Positions 6,465 through 14,052 of a DNA stretch of 17,305 nt are shown piece after piece; position 1 is the first letter of the stretch, and each line of letters starts with the position of its first letter. The position numbers and the translations under genes were made by a program. This stretch comes from UBA6054 sp964522095 (GTDB taxonomy: Bacteria; Planctomycetota; Phycisphaerae; Phycisphaerales; UBA1924): the NCBI GenBank assembly GCA_964522095.1, contig CAZFSO010000048.1, positions 1-17,305 on the forward strand, given 5' to 3'. The notes under the pieces are model-generated. The model was not told where the DNA came from. It saw nothing but the letters and a program-made list of their open reading frames with translations, and did not search any database.

Positions 6465-8009
6465 TCACTCCGCCGGGCGCACCCCGCCCGGCGGCCCTCT
6501 GTAGGCCACCCCAACATAGGTCGGCCACGGACGCCGTTCGGGGCCAGGACCGATTTCCTGCACGTCTTCAAACATCCGCCACCACGCCCCGCCCCCGACC
6601 AGGACCGCCGACCGCCCCTCCAGAGCCGCGTGCGTCTCGGGACGCCGCAGGTCCGTCGAGGCCCAGTAGTCGTACTGCGTCTCCCGCCCCCCCAGCACGG
6701 AGGACGCGCACCAGACCGTCGGACGCCCCGGCAGGTAGAACGCCAGCAGCGAGGCCCGGCCGTAGTGCGTGGCCATCACGAACGGCTCCGCCCCGGCCCC
6801 GCGCAGGCGGTCAAGTTCCGCCGCCACCCCCGCCGCGTGCTCGCGGGCGCCAGTCACCCGGTCGATCGGGATGTACGGCCCGAACACGCGGCGCGTGCTC
6901 AGGAACCCCAGCATCGCCGGGGCGGCGATCACGAGCACCCCGGCCAGCACGGTCACGCCGCCCGCGACGCGCGCCCACCAGTCCCCGCGACGCAGCCCCT
7001 CGGCCAGCGCCCACGCCGCGGGCACGCACCAGGTGCACGCCCCGGCCATGGCCCAGTTGCCCTCCGGCCGCGTGCGCAACCCCACGAGCAGGTAGAACAC
7101 GAACACCGGCACGCCCATCGCGACCAGCGCCCGGACCGCGCCCCGTGCCCGGTCGTCCGCCCGGTGGGCGCCGCGGCGCGTGCGCCAGAGCGCCAGGGCC
7201 GTCAGCAGCAGCACGCCCCCGACCACCGGCCCCTGCACGCCGAGGTACTCCATCGCCCACCGGGGGGACCAGCCGCCCCCCGGCCCCGTGTCGCCGCCGG
7301 GCAGGCCGAGGTGCCCGAGCAGGTGCCGAACCGTCGGCCAGCCCCGCGACGCGTTCCAGATCACGACCGGCGCCAGCCCCAGCCCCGCCGCCGCGATCCC
7401 CGCGGCCAGTCCGGCTCGCTCCCGCCCGCCCACGCGCCGCCGCCCGCCAACCCACCACGCCAGCCCCACCCCAACCGGCAGCAGCACGATGGTGTACTTG
7501 AACAGGAACCCCACGCCCACGCACGCCCCCAGCCCGAGCCAGGCCCACGGGCGCCCCTGCGGTCCCAGGATCGCGGCCGCCGCGAACGCCCCGCCCCAGG
7601 CCCAGCAGGCCAGGTACGGCGCGTCGATCGTCATCAGCATGGACGCCACCGCGAAGCCGGGCGTCAGCGCGAACAGGGCGGCGGCCAGCGCCGGCAGGCC
7701 GGGCCGCCCCGGGAAGGCCCAGCGGGCGGTCATCGCGGCCCCGAGCATGCCCACCGCCCCCGACACCGCCGCGGGCAGGCGCACCGCCCACTCGCTGTGC
7801 CCGAACACGCCGGTGCTCAGGGCGATCAGCCACGCCACCCCCGGCCCCTTGCTGTAGTACGACCAGCCGGGGCGGCGCGACCACTCCCAGTAGTGCGCCT
7901 CGTCCGCGGCCAGCGTCAGGTCGGAAAAGAACACGTGCCAGACCACCCGGGCGGCCAGCAGGCCCAGCGCCAGCGCCGCCGCCGCCCGCACGCCGGTCCG
8001 CCCCGCCAC
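6465..8009 (-). CDS. Membrane glycosyltransferase, PMT_2/ArnT-like (GT39/GT83 type)
   Basis: 514 aa with about ten to twelve predicted hydrophobic segments. GT-C enzymes of this type use a polyprenyl-phosphate sugar and transfer the sugar outside the cytoplasm to lipid A, glycans or proteins. The first periplasmic loop holds ADEAHYWEWSRRPGWSYY (35-52) with the Asp36-Glu37 pair typical of the catalytic acid, followed by SKGPGVAWLI. A second conserved-looking segment is SMLMTIDAPYLACW. The C-terminal third is soluble, from about residue 380. The start is a GTG 13 nt after the preceding stop; no better ATG exists near it and the ribosome site is weak. Position between an LptF-like permease and a PAP2 phosphatase suggests modification of the lipid being exported. 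Donor sugar and acceptor cannot be told from sequence. Confidence 0.8.
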   Translation of the reverse strand: MAGRTGVRAAAALALGLLAARVVWHVFFSDLTLAADEAHYWEWSRRPGWSYYSKGPGVAWLIALSTGVFGHSEWAVRLPAAVSGAVGMLGAAMTARWAFPGRPGLPALAAALFALTPGFAVASMLMTIDAPYLACWAWGGAFAAAAILGPQGRPWAWLGLGACVGVGFLFKYTIVLLPVGVGLAWWVGGRRRVGGRERAGLAAGIAAAGLGLAPVVIWNASRGWPTVRHLLGHLGLPGGDTGPGGGWSPRWAMEYLGVQGPVVGGVLLLTALALWRTRRGAHRADDRARGAVRALVAMGVPVFVFYLLVGLRTRPEGNWAMAGACTWCVPAAWALAEGLRRGDWWARVAGGVTVLAGVLVIAAPAMLGFLSTRRVFGPYIPIDRVTGAREHAAGVAAELDRLRGAGAEPFVMATHYGRASLLAFYLPGRPTVWCASSVLGGRETQYDYWASTDLRRPETHAALEGRSAVLVGGGAWWRMFEDVQEIGPGPERRPWPTYVGVAYRGPPGGVRPAE

Positions 8010-8022
8010 GGTCAGCCCCGCC

Positions 8023-9687
8023 TCACAGTTTGGACATCCGCCGGTAGACCACGACCGTCAGCCCCGCCAGCAGGACGACGCCGCTCCAACTCATCCAGAC
8101 CGCCGACGGCCCGTGCCGGTTGATCGCCTGCGCCCCGGACTCGGCGATGATGATGGTGCCCAGCGCCGGGAAGAAACTCCACAGATAGATCACCAGCGGC
8201 GTGGCCCGCTTGAGGTGCATCGCCATCACCGCCCCGAGCACCACCATCACCACGCAGGCCGCCGAGAGCACCCAGCGGTCGTGACGCTTGGCCAGCGCCT
8301 TGCGGGTCTGGTGGCCGATCTCCCGGTCGAGTTGCGCCACCGCCGCACGCACGGCCGCCGCGGGCTCCTCCCGGGCCTGCGCCAGCAACCCGTCCAGCGG
8401 CAGGGCCAGCGTCGCCGGCGTCAGGTCGTCGGCCGGCCACAGGTCGCGGTAGGTCGTGCGCGACAGTTCGGTGCCCACCCCCAGCACCCGCACGCCCGCC
8501 AGGTCCAGCGCGAAGCGCGAGGCCGAGCCCATCGAGCGGTCCGCCAGGGGGTCGTTCTCGACCGGCGTCTGCAGGCTCAGCGCCGCGGCCTCGGCCACGA
8601 GCCGGTCGGTGTGCCCGCCCGGGCCCGCGACGGTGATCTCGATGCGCCCGGACTCGGGCAGCGGGCGCACGACCCACCGGCCGGCCTCGGCGCTGAGCCC
8701 CCCGCCCATCACCGTGAAGGCCGAGCCGTCCGGCGTGTTCAGCCGGATCGGACGCCCCCGGGCGAGGTCCTCGCCGAAGCGCTCGAACGAGCGGGCCGCC
8801 GCCAGAACGCGGGCGAGTTCCACGCGCCGCCGGTCGACGGAGAGCAGGATGCCCGGGTCGCGCTCGATCCGGCGCAGCGTCCTGCCCGAGTAGAACTTGG
8901 GGTTGTCCTTGAAGGTGCTGGCGATCGGGATGGCCGGCAGCACGAACAGGTCGGCCGACTGCGGCGCCCCCGCCCGGTAGACCGTCATGTCGATGAAGCG
9001 CAGGATGATCGCCGTCTCGACCTGGTCGCCGATGCGCGCCCGGTCGTCGGCGTTGAGCGCCCAGACCGGCATCAGTTGGATCCACGCCCGACGCGCCGTG
9101 CCGTCCAGCGTCACGGCCCCGGAGGCGTCCGTCTCCACCATCGCCACGCCGGCCATCAGGAACTGCTCCTGCACCGGCGAGCCCGGCTCGGGCGGGCGCT
9201 CGTCCACGATGTCCGCGTGGATCTCCGTGCTGCCGATCCGCGCGGCCTCCCCCTGGCGCAGCGAGTTGACCATCAGCCGGGCGAAGTCCCGGGTGATCAT
9301 CTCCTCCATGCTCCGCAGGTAGCCCGGGATCACCCGGTCGTTCAGCCCCATCAGCACGCCGCCGAGCAGCAGCCCGCTGGCCAGCGCCGGCAGCAGCAGG
9401 CGCCGGTGGCTGACCCCGCCCGCGTGGGCCGCCGTGACCTCGTTCTCCACGACGAAGCGGTGGTACGCCATCGTCGCCGCGAACCCGCCCGCGAACGGCA
9501 GGGTGTACGCCAGCATGGGCAGGATCGCGTACCGCATGAAGCGGATGGCCTGGTCGGCGGTCAGTTTGCCGTCCGCCAGCGGCTTGACCGTCGCCGCGAA
9601 CGCCACCACCGTGACGAGAACCCCGGCCGAGAGCAGCAGCAGACGCCAGAACTCGATCAGGATGGCCCGCCACAGCGTCCAGAGCAT
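8023..9687 (-). CDS. LptF/LptG (YjgP/YjgQ) family permease with enlarged periplasmic domain, LptF-like
   Basis: 554 aa, much longer than the roughly 360 residues usual for this family. The membrane parts look normal: helices near 13-33, 53-73 and 97-115, then 474-491, 498-514 and 530-547. The coupling segment ENEVTAAHAGGVSHRRLLLP (81-100) and NDRVIP (116-121) match family hallmarks. The segment between helices three and four spans about 350 residues (122-470), against about 150 in the LptG-like protein in this window, so it is about 200 residues larger. In family terms this region is the periplasmic jellyroll that contacts LPS and LptC. The start ATG is fixed by a TATCAT hexamer 6 nt upstream inside a perfect 6-bp palindrome. 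The gene lies 43 nt after the DAHP synthase stop and 13 nt before the glycosyltransferase. Confidence 0.75.
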   Translation of the reverse strand: MLWTLWRAILIEFWRLLLLSAGVLVTVVAFAATVKPLADGKLTADQAIRFMRYAILPMLAYTLPFAGGFAATMAYHRFVVENEVTAAHAGGVSHRRLLLPALASGLLLGGVLMGLNDRVIPGYLRSMEEMITRDFARLMVNSLRQGEAARIGSTEIHADIVDERPPEPGSPVQEQFLMAGVAMVETDASGAVTLDGTARRAWIQLMPVWALNADDRARIGDQVETAIILRFIDMTVYRAGAPQSADLFVLPAIPIASTFKDNPKFYSGRTLRRIERDPGILLSVDRRRVELARVLAAARSFERFGEDLARGRPIRLNTPDGSAFTVMGGGLSAEAGRWVVRPLPESGRIEITVAGPGGHTDRLVAEAAALSLQTPVENDPLADRSMGSASRFALDLAGVRVLGVGTELSRTTYRDLWPADDLTPATLALPLDGLLAQAREEPAAAVRAAVAQLDREIGHQTRKALAKRHDRWVLSAACVVMVVLGAVMAMHLKRATPLVIYLWSFFPALGTIIIAESGAQAINRHGPSAVWMSWSGVVLLAGLTVVVYRRMSKL

Positions 9688-9705
9688 CGCCCGATGATAC
9701 GGGCG
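9688..9705 (-). promoter_or_regulatory. Palindrome enclosing a -10-like TATCAT at the LptF-like start
   Basis: On the plus strand CGCCCG-ATGATA-CGGGCG is a perfect 6-bp inverted repeat. On the minus strand the centre reads TATCAT, 5 of 6 match to TATAAT, ending 6 nt before the ATG at 9687. That fits a leaderless promoter with a repressor-type operator over the -10. A short RNA hairpin from the upstream gene is the alternative. Confidence 0.45.
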
Positions 9706-9730
9706 AGGATCCCCGCTGCGCCCGGCCAGG

Positions 9731-11173
9731 TCAGCGCCCCATCGCCCCCGCGAGCAGGAACGCCAGTTCCAGCGACTGCTGGTAGTTCAGCCGCGGATCG
9801 CACGGGCTGGCGTAGTTGCGGGTCAGGTCGTGCTCGCTCACGCCGGCGGCGCCGCCGATGCACTCCGTCACGTCCTCCCCGGTCAACTCGAAGTGCACGC
9901 CCCCCAGGCGCGTGCCCGCCGCCTTGTGGGCGTCCACGGTGCGCTCCAGTTCCAGCAAAATGTCGTCGAACGAGCGGGTCTTGATGCCCGAGGCCGTCTT
10001 GATCCCGTTGCCGTGCATCGGGTCGGACATCCACAGCACCGTCCGACCCTCCCGGCGCACCAGTTCGAGCAGCGGGGGCAGGGCCGCCTCCACGCGCCCC
10101 GCGCCCATCCGCGCGATCAGGATCAGGCGCCCGGCCTCGTTGGCCGGGTTGAGCGTGTCGATCAGGCGGATCAGTTCCTCGCCCGTCACCGACGGCCCGA
10201 CCTTGACCCCCACGGGGTTGCGCACGCCCCTGAAGAACGCCACGTGCGGCCCGTCGATCCGCCGGGTCCGCTCGCCGATCCAGGGCAGGTGGGTCGTCAG
10301 GTCGTACCAGCCCTCCCGCCGCGGCACGCGACGGGTCTGGGCGGCCTCGTAGTGCAGGTTCAGCCCCTCGTGCGAGGTGAAGAAGTCCACGCGCGTGGAC
10401 TCCTCGACCTTCTGCTCGCCCAGGTTCTCCATGAACGCCAGCCCGTCGGCCAGCGTGCGCGACATGTGCTCGTACTGGGCCCGCCGGCGCGGCGAAAGGT
10501 CCGCGTTATGGAAGAACGACAGGTCCCAGTACTCGGGGTGGTGCAGGTCGGCGAAGCCCGCGTCCAGCAGCGAGCGCACGAAGTTCAGGGTCAGCGCCGC
10601 GTGTTGGTAGCCCTGCACCAGCAGGTCGGGGTCCGGGGCGCGGTCCGCGGGGGTGAACCCCGCCCGGTTGATCAGGTCGCCGAAGTAGGACGGCAGTTCG
10701 AGCCGCCGGCCCTCGCACTCGCCGGCCTCGGTCGGGCTCGACCGGGGCTTGGCGTACTGGCCCGCGAAGCGCCCGACCCGGGTCACCGGCACGCGCAGCC
10801 CGTGGATGAGCACCAGCGACATCTGCAGCAGGATCTTGAGTTTGTTGGCGATCGGCTCGGGCCGGCAGTCCGCCAGCGTCTCGGCGCAGTCGCCCCCCTG
10901 CAGGATGAAGCGCCGCCCCTCCTGGGCCTGGGCGATCTGGGCGCGGAGTTTCTCGATCTCCCAACTGGTCACCAGCGGCGGCAACTCGGCCAGCCGCGCC
11001 GTGGCGCGGGCCAAGGCGCCCTGATCGGCGTAGGCGTACTGCTCGCCCACGCCCAAGTGCTGCCAGGCGGTCGGGGTCCAGGCCTCGGGCGTCCGGGAAG
11101 GCGCCGGCACGGGCGCGGGGACCCCGGATCCGGTGGCGGGCGTCGGGATCGGCGGCGTGCTGTTGGGCGTCAT
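9731..11173 (-). CDS. Class II 3-deoxy-7-phosphoheptulonate (DAHP) synthase
   Basis: 480 aa, the usual length for the plant/mycobacterial-type enzyme. It condenses phosphoenolpyruvate with erythrose 4-phosphate, the first step of the shikimate pathway, in the cytoplasm. The metal-binding set is complete: Cys96 in LQGGDCAET (91-99), His387 in WMSDPMHGN (381-389), Glu429 in HFELTGEDVTEC (427-438) and Asp459 in PCDPRLNYQQSLELAF (457-472). Other hallmarks are RVGRFAGQYAKPRSS (132-146) and FRGVRNPVGVKVGPS (314-328). The first 30 residues are rich in Pro, Ser and Thr and look disordered. The ATG at 11173 has GGGAG 10 nt upstream. It is the first gene of the minus-strand run, divergent from the polyferredoxin gene, with no other shikimate gene nearby. 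Confidence 0.95.
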   Translation of the reverse strand: MTPNSTPPIPTPATGSGVPAPVPAPSRTPEAWTPTAWQHLGVGEQYAYADQGALARATARLAELPPLVTSWEIEKLRAQIAQAQEGRRFILQGGDCAETLADCRPEPIANKLKILLQMSLVLIHGLRVPVTRVGRFAGQYAKPRSSPTEAGECEGRRLELPSYFGDLINRAGFTPADRAPDPDLLVQGYQHAALTLNFVRSLLDAGFADLHHPEYWDLSFFHNADLSPRRRAQYEHMSRTLADGLAFMENLGEQKVEESTRVDFFTSHEGLNLHYEAAQTRRVPRREGWYDLTTHLPWIGERTRRIDGPHVAFFRGVRNPVGVKVGPSVTGEELIRLIDTLNPANEAGRLILIARMGAGRVEAALPPLLELVRREGRTVLWMSDPMHGNGIKTASGIKTRSFDDILLELERTVDAHKAAGTRLGGVHFELTGEDVTECIGGAAGVSEHDLTRNYASPCDPRLNYQQSLELAFLLAGAMGR

Positions 11174-11204
11174 GCGGCTCAGGCTCCCGTTTTCCCTCGA
11201 ACCA

Positions 11205-11210
11205 TCGTAG
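11205..11210 (-). promoter_or_regulatory. Possible -10 element of the DAHP synthase gene
   Basis: TACGAT on the minus strand, 31 nt before the ATG, would give a leader of roughly 25 nt containing GGGAG. No convincing -35 is seen. The same hexamer occurs upstream of the LuxR-type gene. Confidence 0.3.
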
Positions 11211-11279
11211 TGCTCGGCACGAACCGGACCGGGTGTTCGGCCCTGTTGGGCGAATGCAACCCCTTTGCCGCCAAGCCTC

Positions 11280-11288
11280 TGATACAGT
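11280..11288 (+). promoter_or_regulatory. Extended -10-like TGATACAGT, leaderless geometry, polyferredoxin gene
   Basis: TG-A-TACAGT matches an extended -10 pattern (TACAGT, 4 of 6). It ends 7 nt before the ATG at 11296, so transcription would begin at or next to the start codon. No Shine-Dalgarno precedes that ATG. Confidence 0.4.
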
Positions 11289-11295
11289 CCGCACG

Positions 11296-13791
11296 ATGGC
11301 CTGCCCCCCCGACCGCCAAAACCCCGCCCGGGAGCCGAAATCGGTCTCCCTCCCCGTCGTCCAGACCCGGCCCGGACCGGCCCCGAAGATGGGCTCGACC
11401 CGGCGGGGACGCTGGCGCTTCTGGGTGCTCGTGGGCGTGCACGTCCTCATGGCGGCCCACCTCCTGCAGTGGGCCGTCATGGGCTCGACCGTCTCGCCCG
11501 TCGAGCCGTCCGAGTCCATGCAGACGCTCGAGATGGGACTGGTCAACGCCGGGGCCGTGCTCTTCGCCCTGGCGATCCTGTCCACGCTTGTGTTCGGCCG
11601 CTTCTTCTGCGGCTGGCTCTGCCACGTCGTCGCCCTGCAGGACGCCTGCGCCTGGCTCATGAACCGCGCCGGCATCCGGCCCAAGCCCTTCCGCTCCCGC
11701 CTGCTCGTCCTCGTGCCCCTGGCGCTGGGCTTCTACATGTTCATCTGGCCCAACTTCAAGCGCTTCGTCATCGCGCCCGCCCTGGAGGCCCAAGGCGTCG
11801 CCTGGCCGGCGTGGCTCCGCCCGGTCAACACCTTCAACGCCTGGCAGTCCGAGATGATCGTCGAGGACTTCTGGGCCACCTTCCCCGCGTGGTACGTCGC
11901 CGTGCCGTTCCTGCTCGTCTGCGGCTTCGCCACCGTCTACTTCCTGGGCGCCAAGGGCTTCTGCACCTACGCCTGCCCCTACGGCGGCATCTTCCGCCCG
12001 GTCGACCGGGCCGCACCCCTCCGCGTCCGCGTCACCGACGCCTGCACCCAGTGCGGCCACTGCACCAGCGTCTGCACCGCCAACGTCCGCATCTCCGACG
12101 AGGTCCGCGACTTCGGCATGGTCGTCGACCCCAACTGCATGAAGTGCCTGGACTGCATCGAGGTCTGCCCCAACGACGCCCTCTACCTCGGCCTGGGCAT
12201 GCCCGCCCTGGGCGCCCGCCCCAAGGACAAGGCCGCCCGCAAGAAGACCCGCGAGAAGGCCGCCCGGCGCTACGACATGACATGGCCCGGCGAGATCGCC
12301 GCCGCCGTGCTGTTCGTCGGCGTGTTCCTCGCCACCCGGGGCATGCTCGACCAGGTGCCCATGCTCATGGCCGGCGGGCTCGCGGCCGTCGCCACCTACC
12401 TCTTCCTCCTCGCATGGTGGACCCTCGTCCGCCCCAACACCCGGATCTACGGCCTGATGCTCAAGCAGAAGGGCCGCGTCCGCCCCGCCGGCGCGGCCTT
12501 CCTGCTCGGAGCGCTGCTGCTCGCCGGGGTCGTCGCCTGGGGCGGGCAGGCCCGCTACACCCGCTGGCGCGCCGACATGGACTACGCCCAGGCCGCCATC
12601 CCGGTGAGCCTCGTCGTCCGGCCAGAGTTCGAGCCGGGGGTCGAGTCCCGACGCCGCGCCGAGCGATCCGCCCGCTGGCTGGAACAGGCCGACTCGCCGT
12701 TCGACGGCGGGCGCGGCTGGCGACTCAACCCCGAGCACCGCACCCGCCGGGCCTACTTCCTCGCCGTCCTCGGTCGCCTGGAGGAATCCGCCGACGCCCT
12801 GCAGCGCGTCGTCGACGAGGGCAACCCCGGCGACGGCCTGATCGCCCAACTCGTCCGCCTGCGCCAGGCCACCGGCGCGACCGAGGCCGACCTGATCGCC
12901 CTGCGCGAGCACGCCCTGGGCCTGCACCCGCACCTGCACGCCGTACGCCTCGAACTGGCCACCCAGGCCCTCGAAACGGCCGACATGGAACGGGCCGAGT
13001 CCTACTTCGCCGACCCGGCGGGCTCGCTCGCCGAGGACCTGGGCTACCGCTTCGCCGAGGTGTCGTTCCGGCGCCACGCCGGCCAGGAAGACCGGGCCCT
13101 CGAACTGCTGCGGGAGGTCGTGATCCTGGCCGAGGCCGACCGGCACAGCCCCGCCGGCTGGCTGGCCGACTGCGCCGGCGCCGCCATGCGCCTCAACCAC
13201 CCCGGCATGGCCCTGGACCTGATCGACCGGGCCATGAACACCAAGGGGGCCCACCCCGGCGTGTTCTTCGCGGCCGGCGAGGTCCGGGCCACCTTCGGCG
13301 ACGGGCCCGGCGCGGTCGACGCCATCGAGCAGGGCCTGTCCATGCGCGGCGGGGACGCGCCGGCATCCCTGACCCGGGCCGCGGGCCTGCTGATGCGCCT
13401 TGGTGAGCCCGACCGGGCCCGCGCGCTCTACCAGCAGGCCGCCGACCGGTCGTTCCAGGCGTTCGAGAAGCAGCAGATCGGCCAGCAGATGGTCATGGCC
13501 GGCCAGGGCATGCGCGACCGGGCGCTCGTCGAGGCCGGGCTGTCGGTCATGTCCCAGGCCGGCGAATCCTCGGGCGAGCCGATGATTTTCCACGACATGG
13601 CCCCGTTGCTCTACGGGCTGAGCCGCTACGGCGAGGCGGTGGCGGCCATCACCAGGGCCGCCGAACTCGCGCCCGACAGCGCGGTCATGGCGACCCGTGC
13701 GGCCGAACTGTGCGCCATGCTCGGCGACGCCAAGGGCGCCGAGGCGTGGCGGGCCGAGGCGCAGGCACGCGAGGCGCGCCGCGCGGGCTGA
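11296..13791 (+). CDS. NapH/CcoG-type membrane polyferredoxin fused to a TPR-like domain
   Basis: 831 aa. The first half is an integral membrane iron-sulfur protein with segments near 42-60, 82-98, 137-152, 200-217, 334-346, 354-376 and 401-415. Two CxxxC pairs flank helices: FFCGWLCHVVALQ (103-115, Cys105, Cys109) and GFCTYACPYGG (221-231, Cys223, Cys227). Two [4Fe-4S] clusters are encoded by CTQCGHCTSVC (250-260) and CMKCLDCIEVCP (281-292). Such proteins pass electrons near the membrane in nitrate, nitrous-oxide or cytochrome-oxidase-maturation systems. Residues from about 455 to the end are alpha-helical, alanine-rich and repeated in the manner of tetratricopeptides, for example EPDRARALYQQAADRS. 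The first pair has CH where relatives often have CP. The ATG at 11296 is preferred to an upstream GTG (11233) because of a -10-like hexamer 7 nt before it. No oxidase or reductase gene is adjacent. Confidence 0.82.
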   Translation: MACPPDRQNPAREPKSVSLPVVQTRPGPAPKMGSTRRGRWRFWVLVGVHVLMAAHLLQWAVMGSTVSPVEPSESMQTLEMGLVNAGAVLFALAILSTLVFGRFFCGWLCHVVALQDACAWLMNRAGIRPKPFRSRLLVLVPLALGFYMFIWPNFKRFVIAPALEAQGVAWPAWLRPVNTFNAWQSEMIVEDFWATFPAWYVAVPFLLVCGFATVYFLGAKGFCTYACPYGGIFRPVDRAAPLRVRVTDACTQCGHCTSVCTANVRISDEVRDFGMVVDPNCMKCLDCIEVCPNDALYLGLGMPALGARPKDKAARKKTREKAARRYDMTWPGEIAAAVLFVGVFLATRGMLDQVPMLMAGGLAAVATYLFLLAWWTLVRPNTRIYGLMLKQKGRVRPAGAAFLLGALLLAGVVAWGGQARYTRWRADMDYAQAAIPVSLVVRPEFEPGVESRRRAERSARWLEQADSPFDGGRGWRLNPEHRTRRAYFLAVLGRLEESADALQRVVDEGNPGDGLIAQLVRLRQATGATEADLIALREHALGLHPHLHAVRLELATQALETADMERAESYFADPAGSLAEDLGYRFAEVSFRRHAGQEDRALELLREVVILAEADRHSPAGWLADCAGAAMRLNHPGMALDLIDRAMNTKGAHPGVFFAAGEVRATFGDGPGAVDAIEQGLSMRGGDAPASLTRAAGLLMRLGEPDRARALYQQAADRSFQAFEKQQIGQQMVMAGQGMRDRALVEAGLSVMSQAGESSGEPMIFHDMAPLLYGLSRYGEAVAAITRAAELAPDSAVMATRAAELCAMLGDAKGAEAWRAEAQAREARRAG

Positions 13792-13938
13792 CGGGGCCGG
13801 TCCGGGCTTCGAACCTGCGCGATCTTTGCGCAACCGGCGCGACCGGCACCGAAATTCGCGCCCTTCAACCGAAACTTCAACTCCACGCTTGATATCCGAT
13901 CGCGGACTTGTCGATCTGAACGCGCGGCGAGGGACGGA

Positions 13939-13964
13939 CCCCCGCCCAGGGGGCGCGTGCCCCC
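13939..13964 (+). promoter_or_regulatory. Two mutually exclusive hairpins upstream of the H1-like gene
   Basis: CCCCC (13939-13943) can pair with GGGGG (13949-13953), or GGGGGC (13949-13954) can pair with GCCCCC (13959-13964) across a GCGT loop. Both use the same G run. They lie in the 261-nt space between the polyferredoxin gene and the H1-like gene, about 90 nt before the ATG. Nothing else in that spacer is convincing. Confidence 0.35.
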
Positions 13965-14052
13965 AGTCGCGGGTGGATCGGCGCACGGCGCCGGCGCCCG
14001 AGAACAAGCCAGACCGCCGGGCTCAGATCCCCGGCACGCAGGAGATCAAGCA

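Noticed and set aside
11233..11295. Earlier GTG start (11233) for the polyferredoxin
   Set aside because: It would place the -10-like element inside the gene and add 21 residues without family support. It remains possible.
13816..13832. TGCGC / GCGCA hairpin after the polyferredoxin gene
   Set aside because: A 5-bp stem with a 7-nt loop and no T-run, too weak to call a terminator in GC-rich DNA.
11179..14007. 942-codon open frame antisense to the polyferredoxin gene
   Set aside because: The opposite strand has clear ferredoxin motifs. The antisense product is a low-complexity Gly/Arg/Ala/Val mix, as expected from third-position GC bias.
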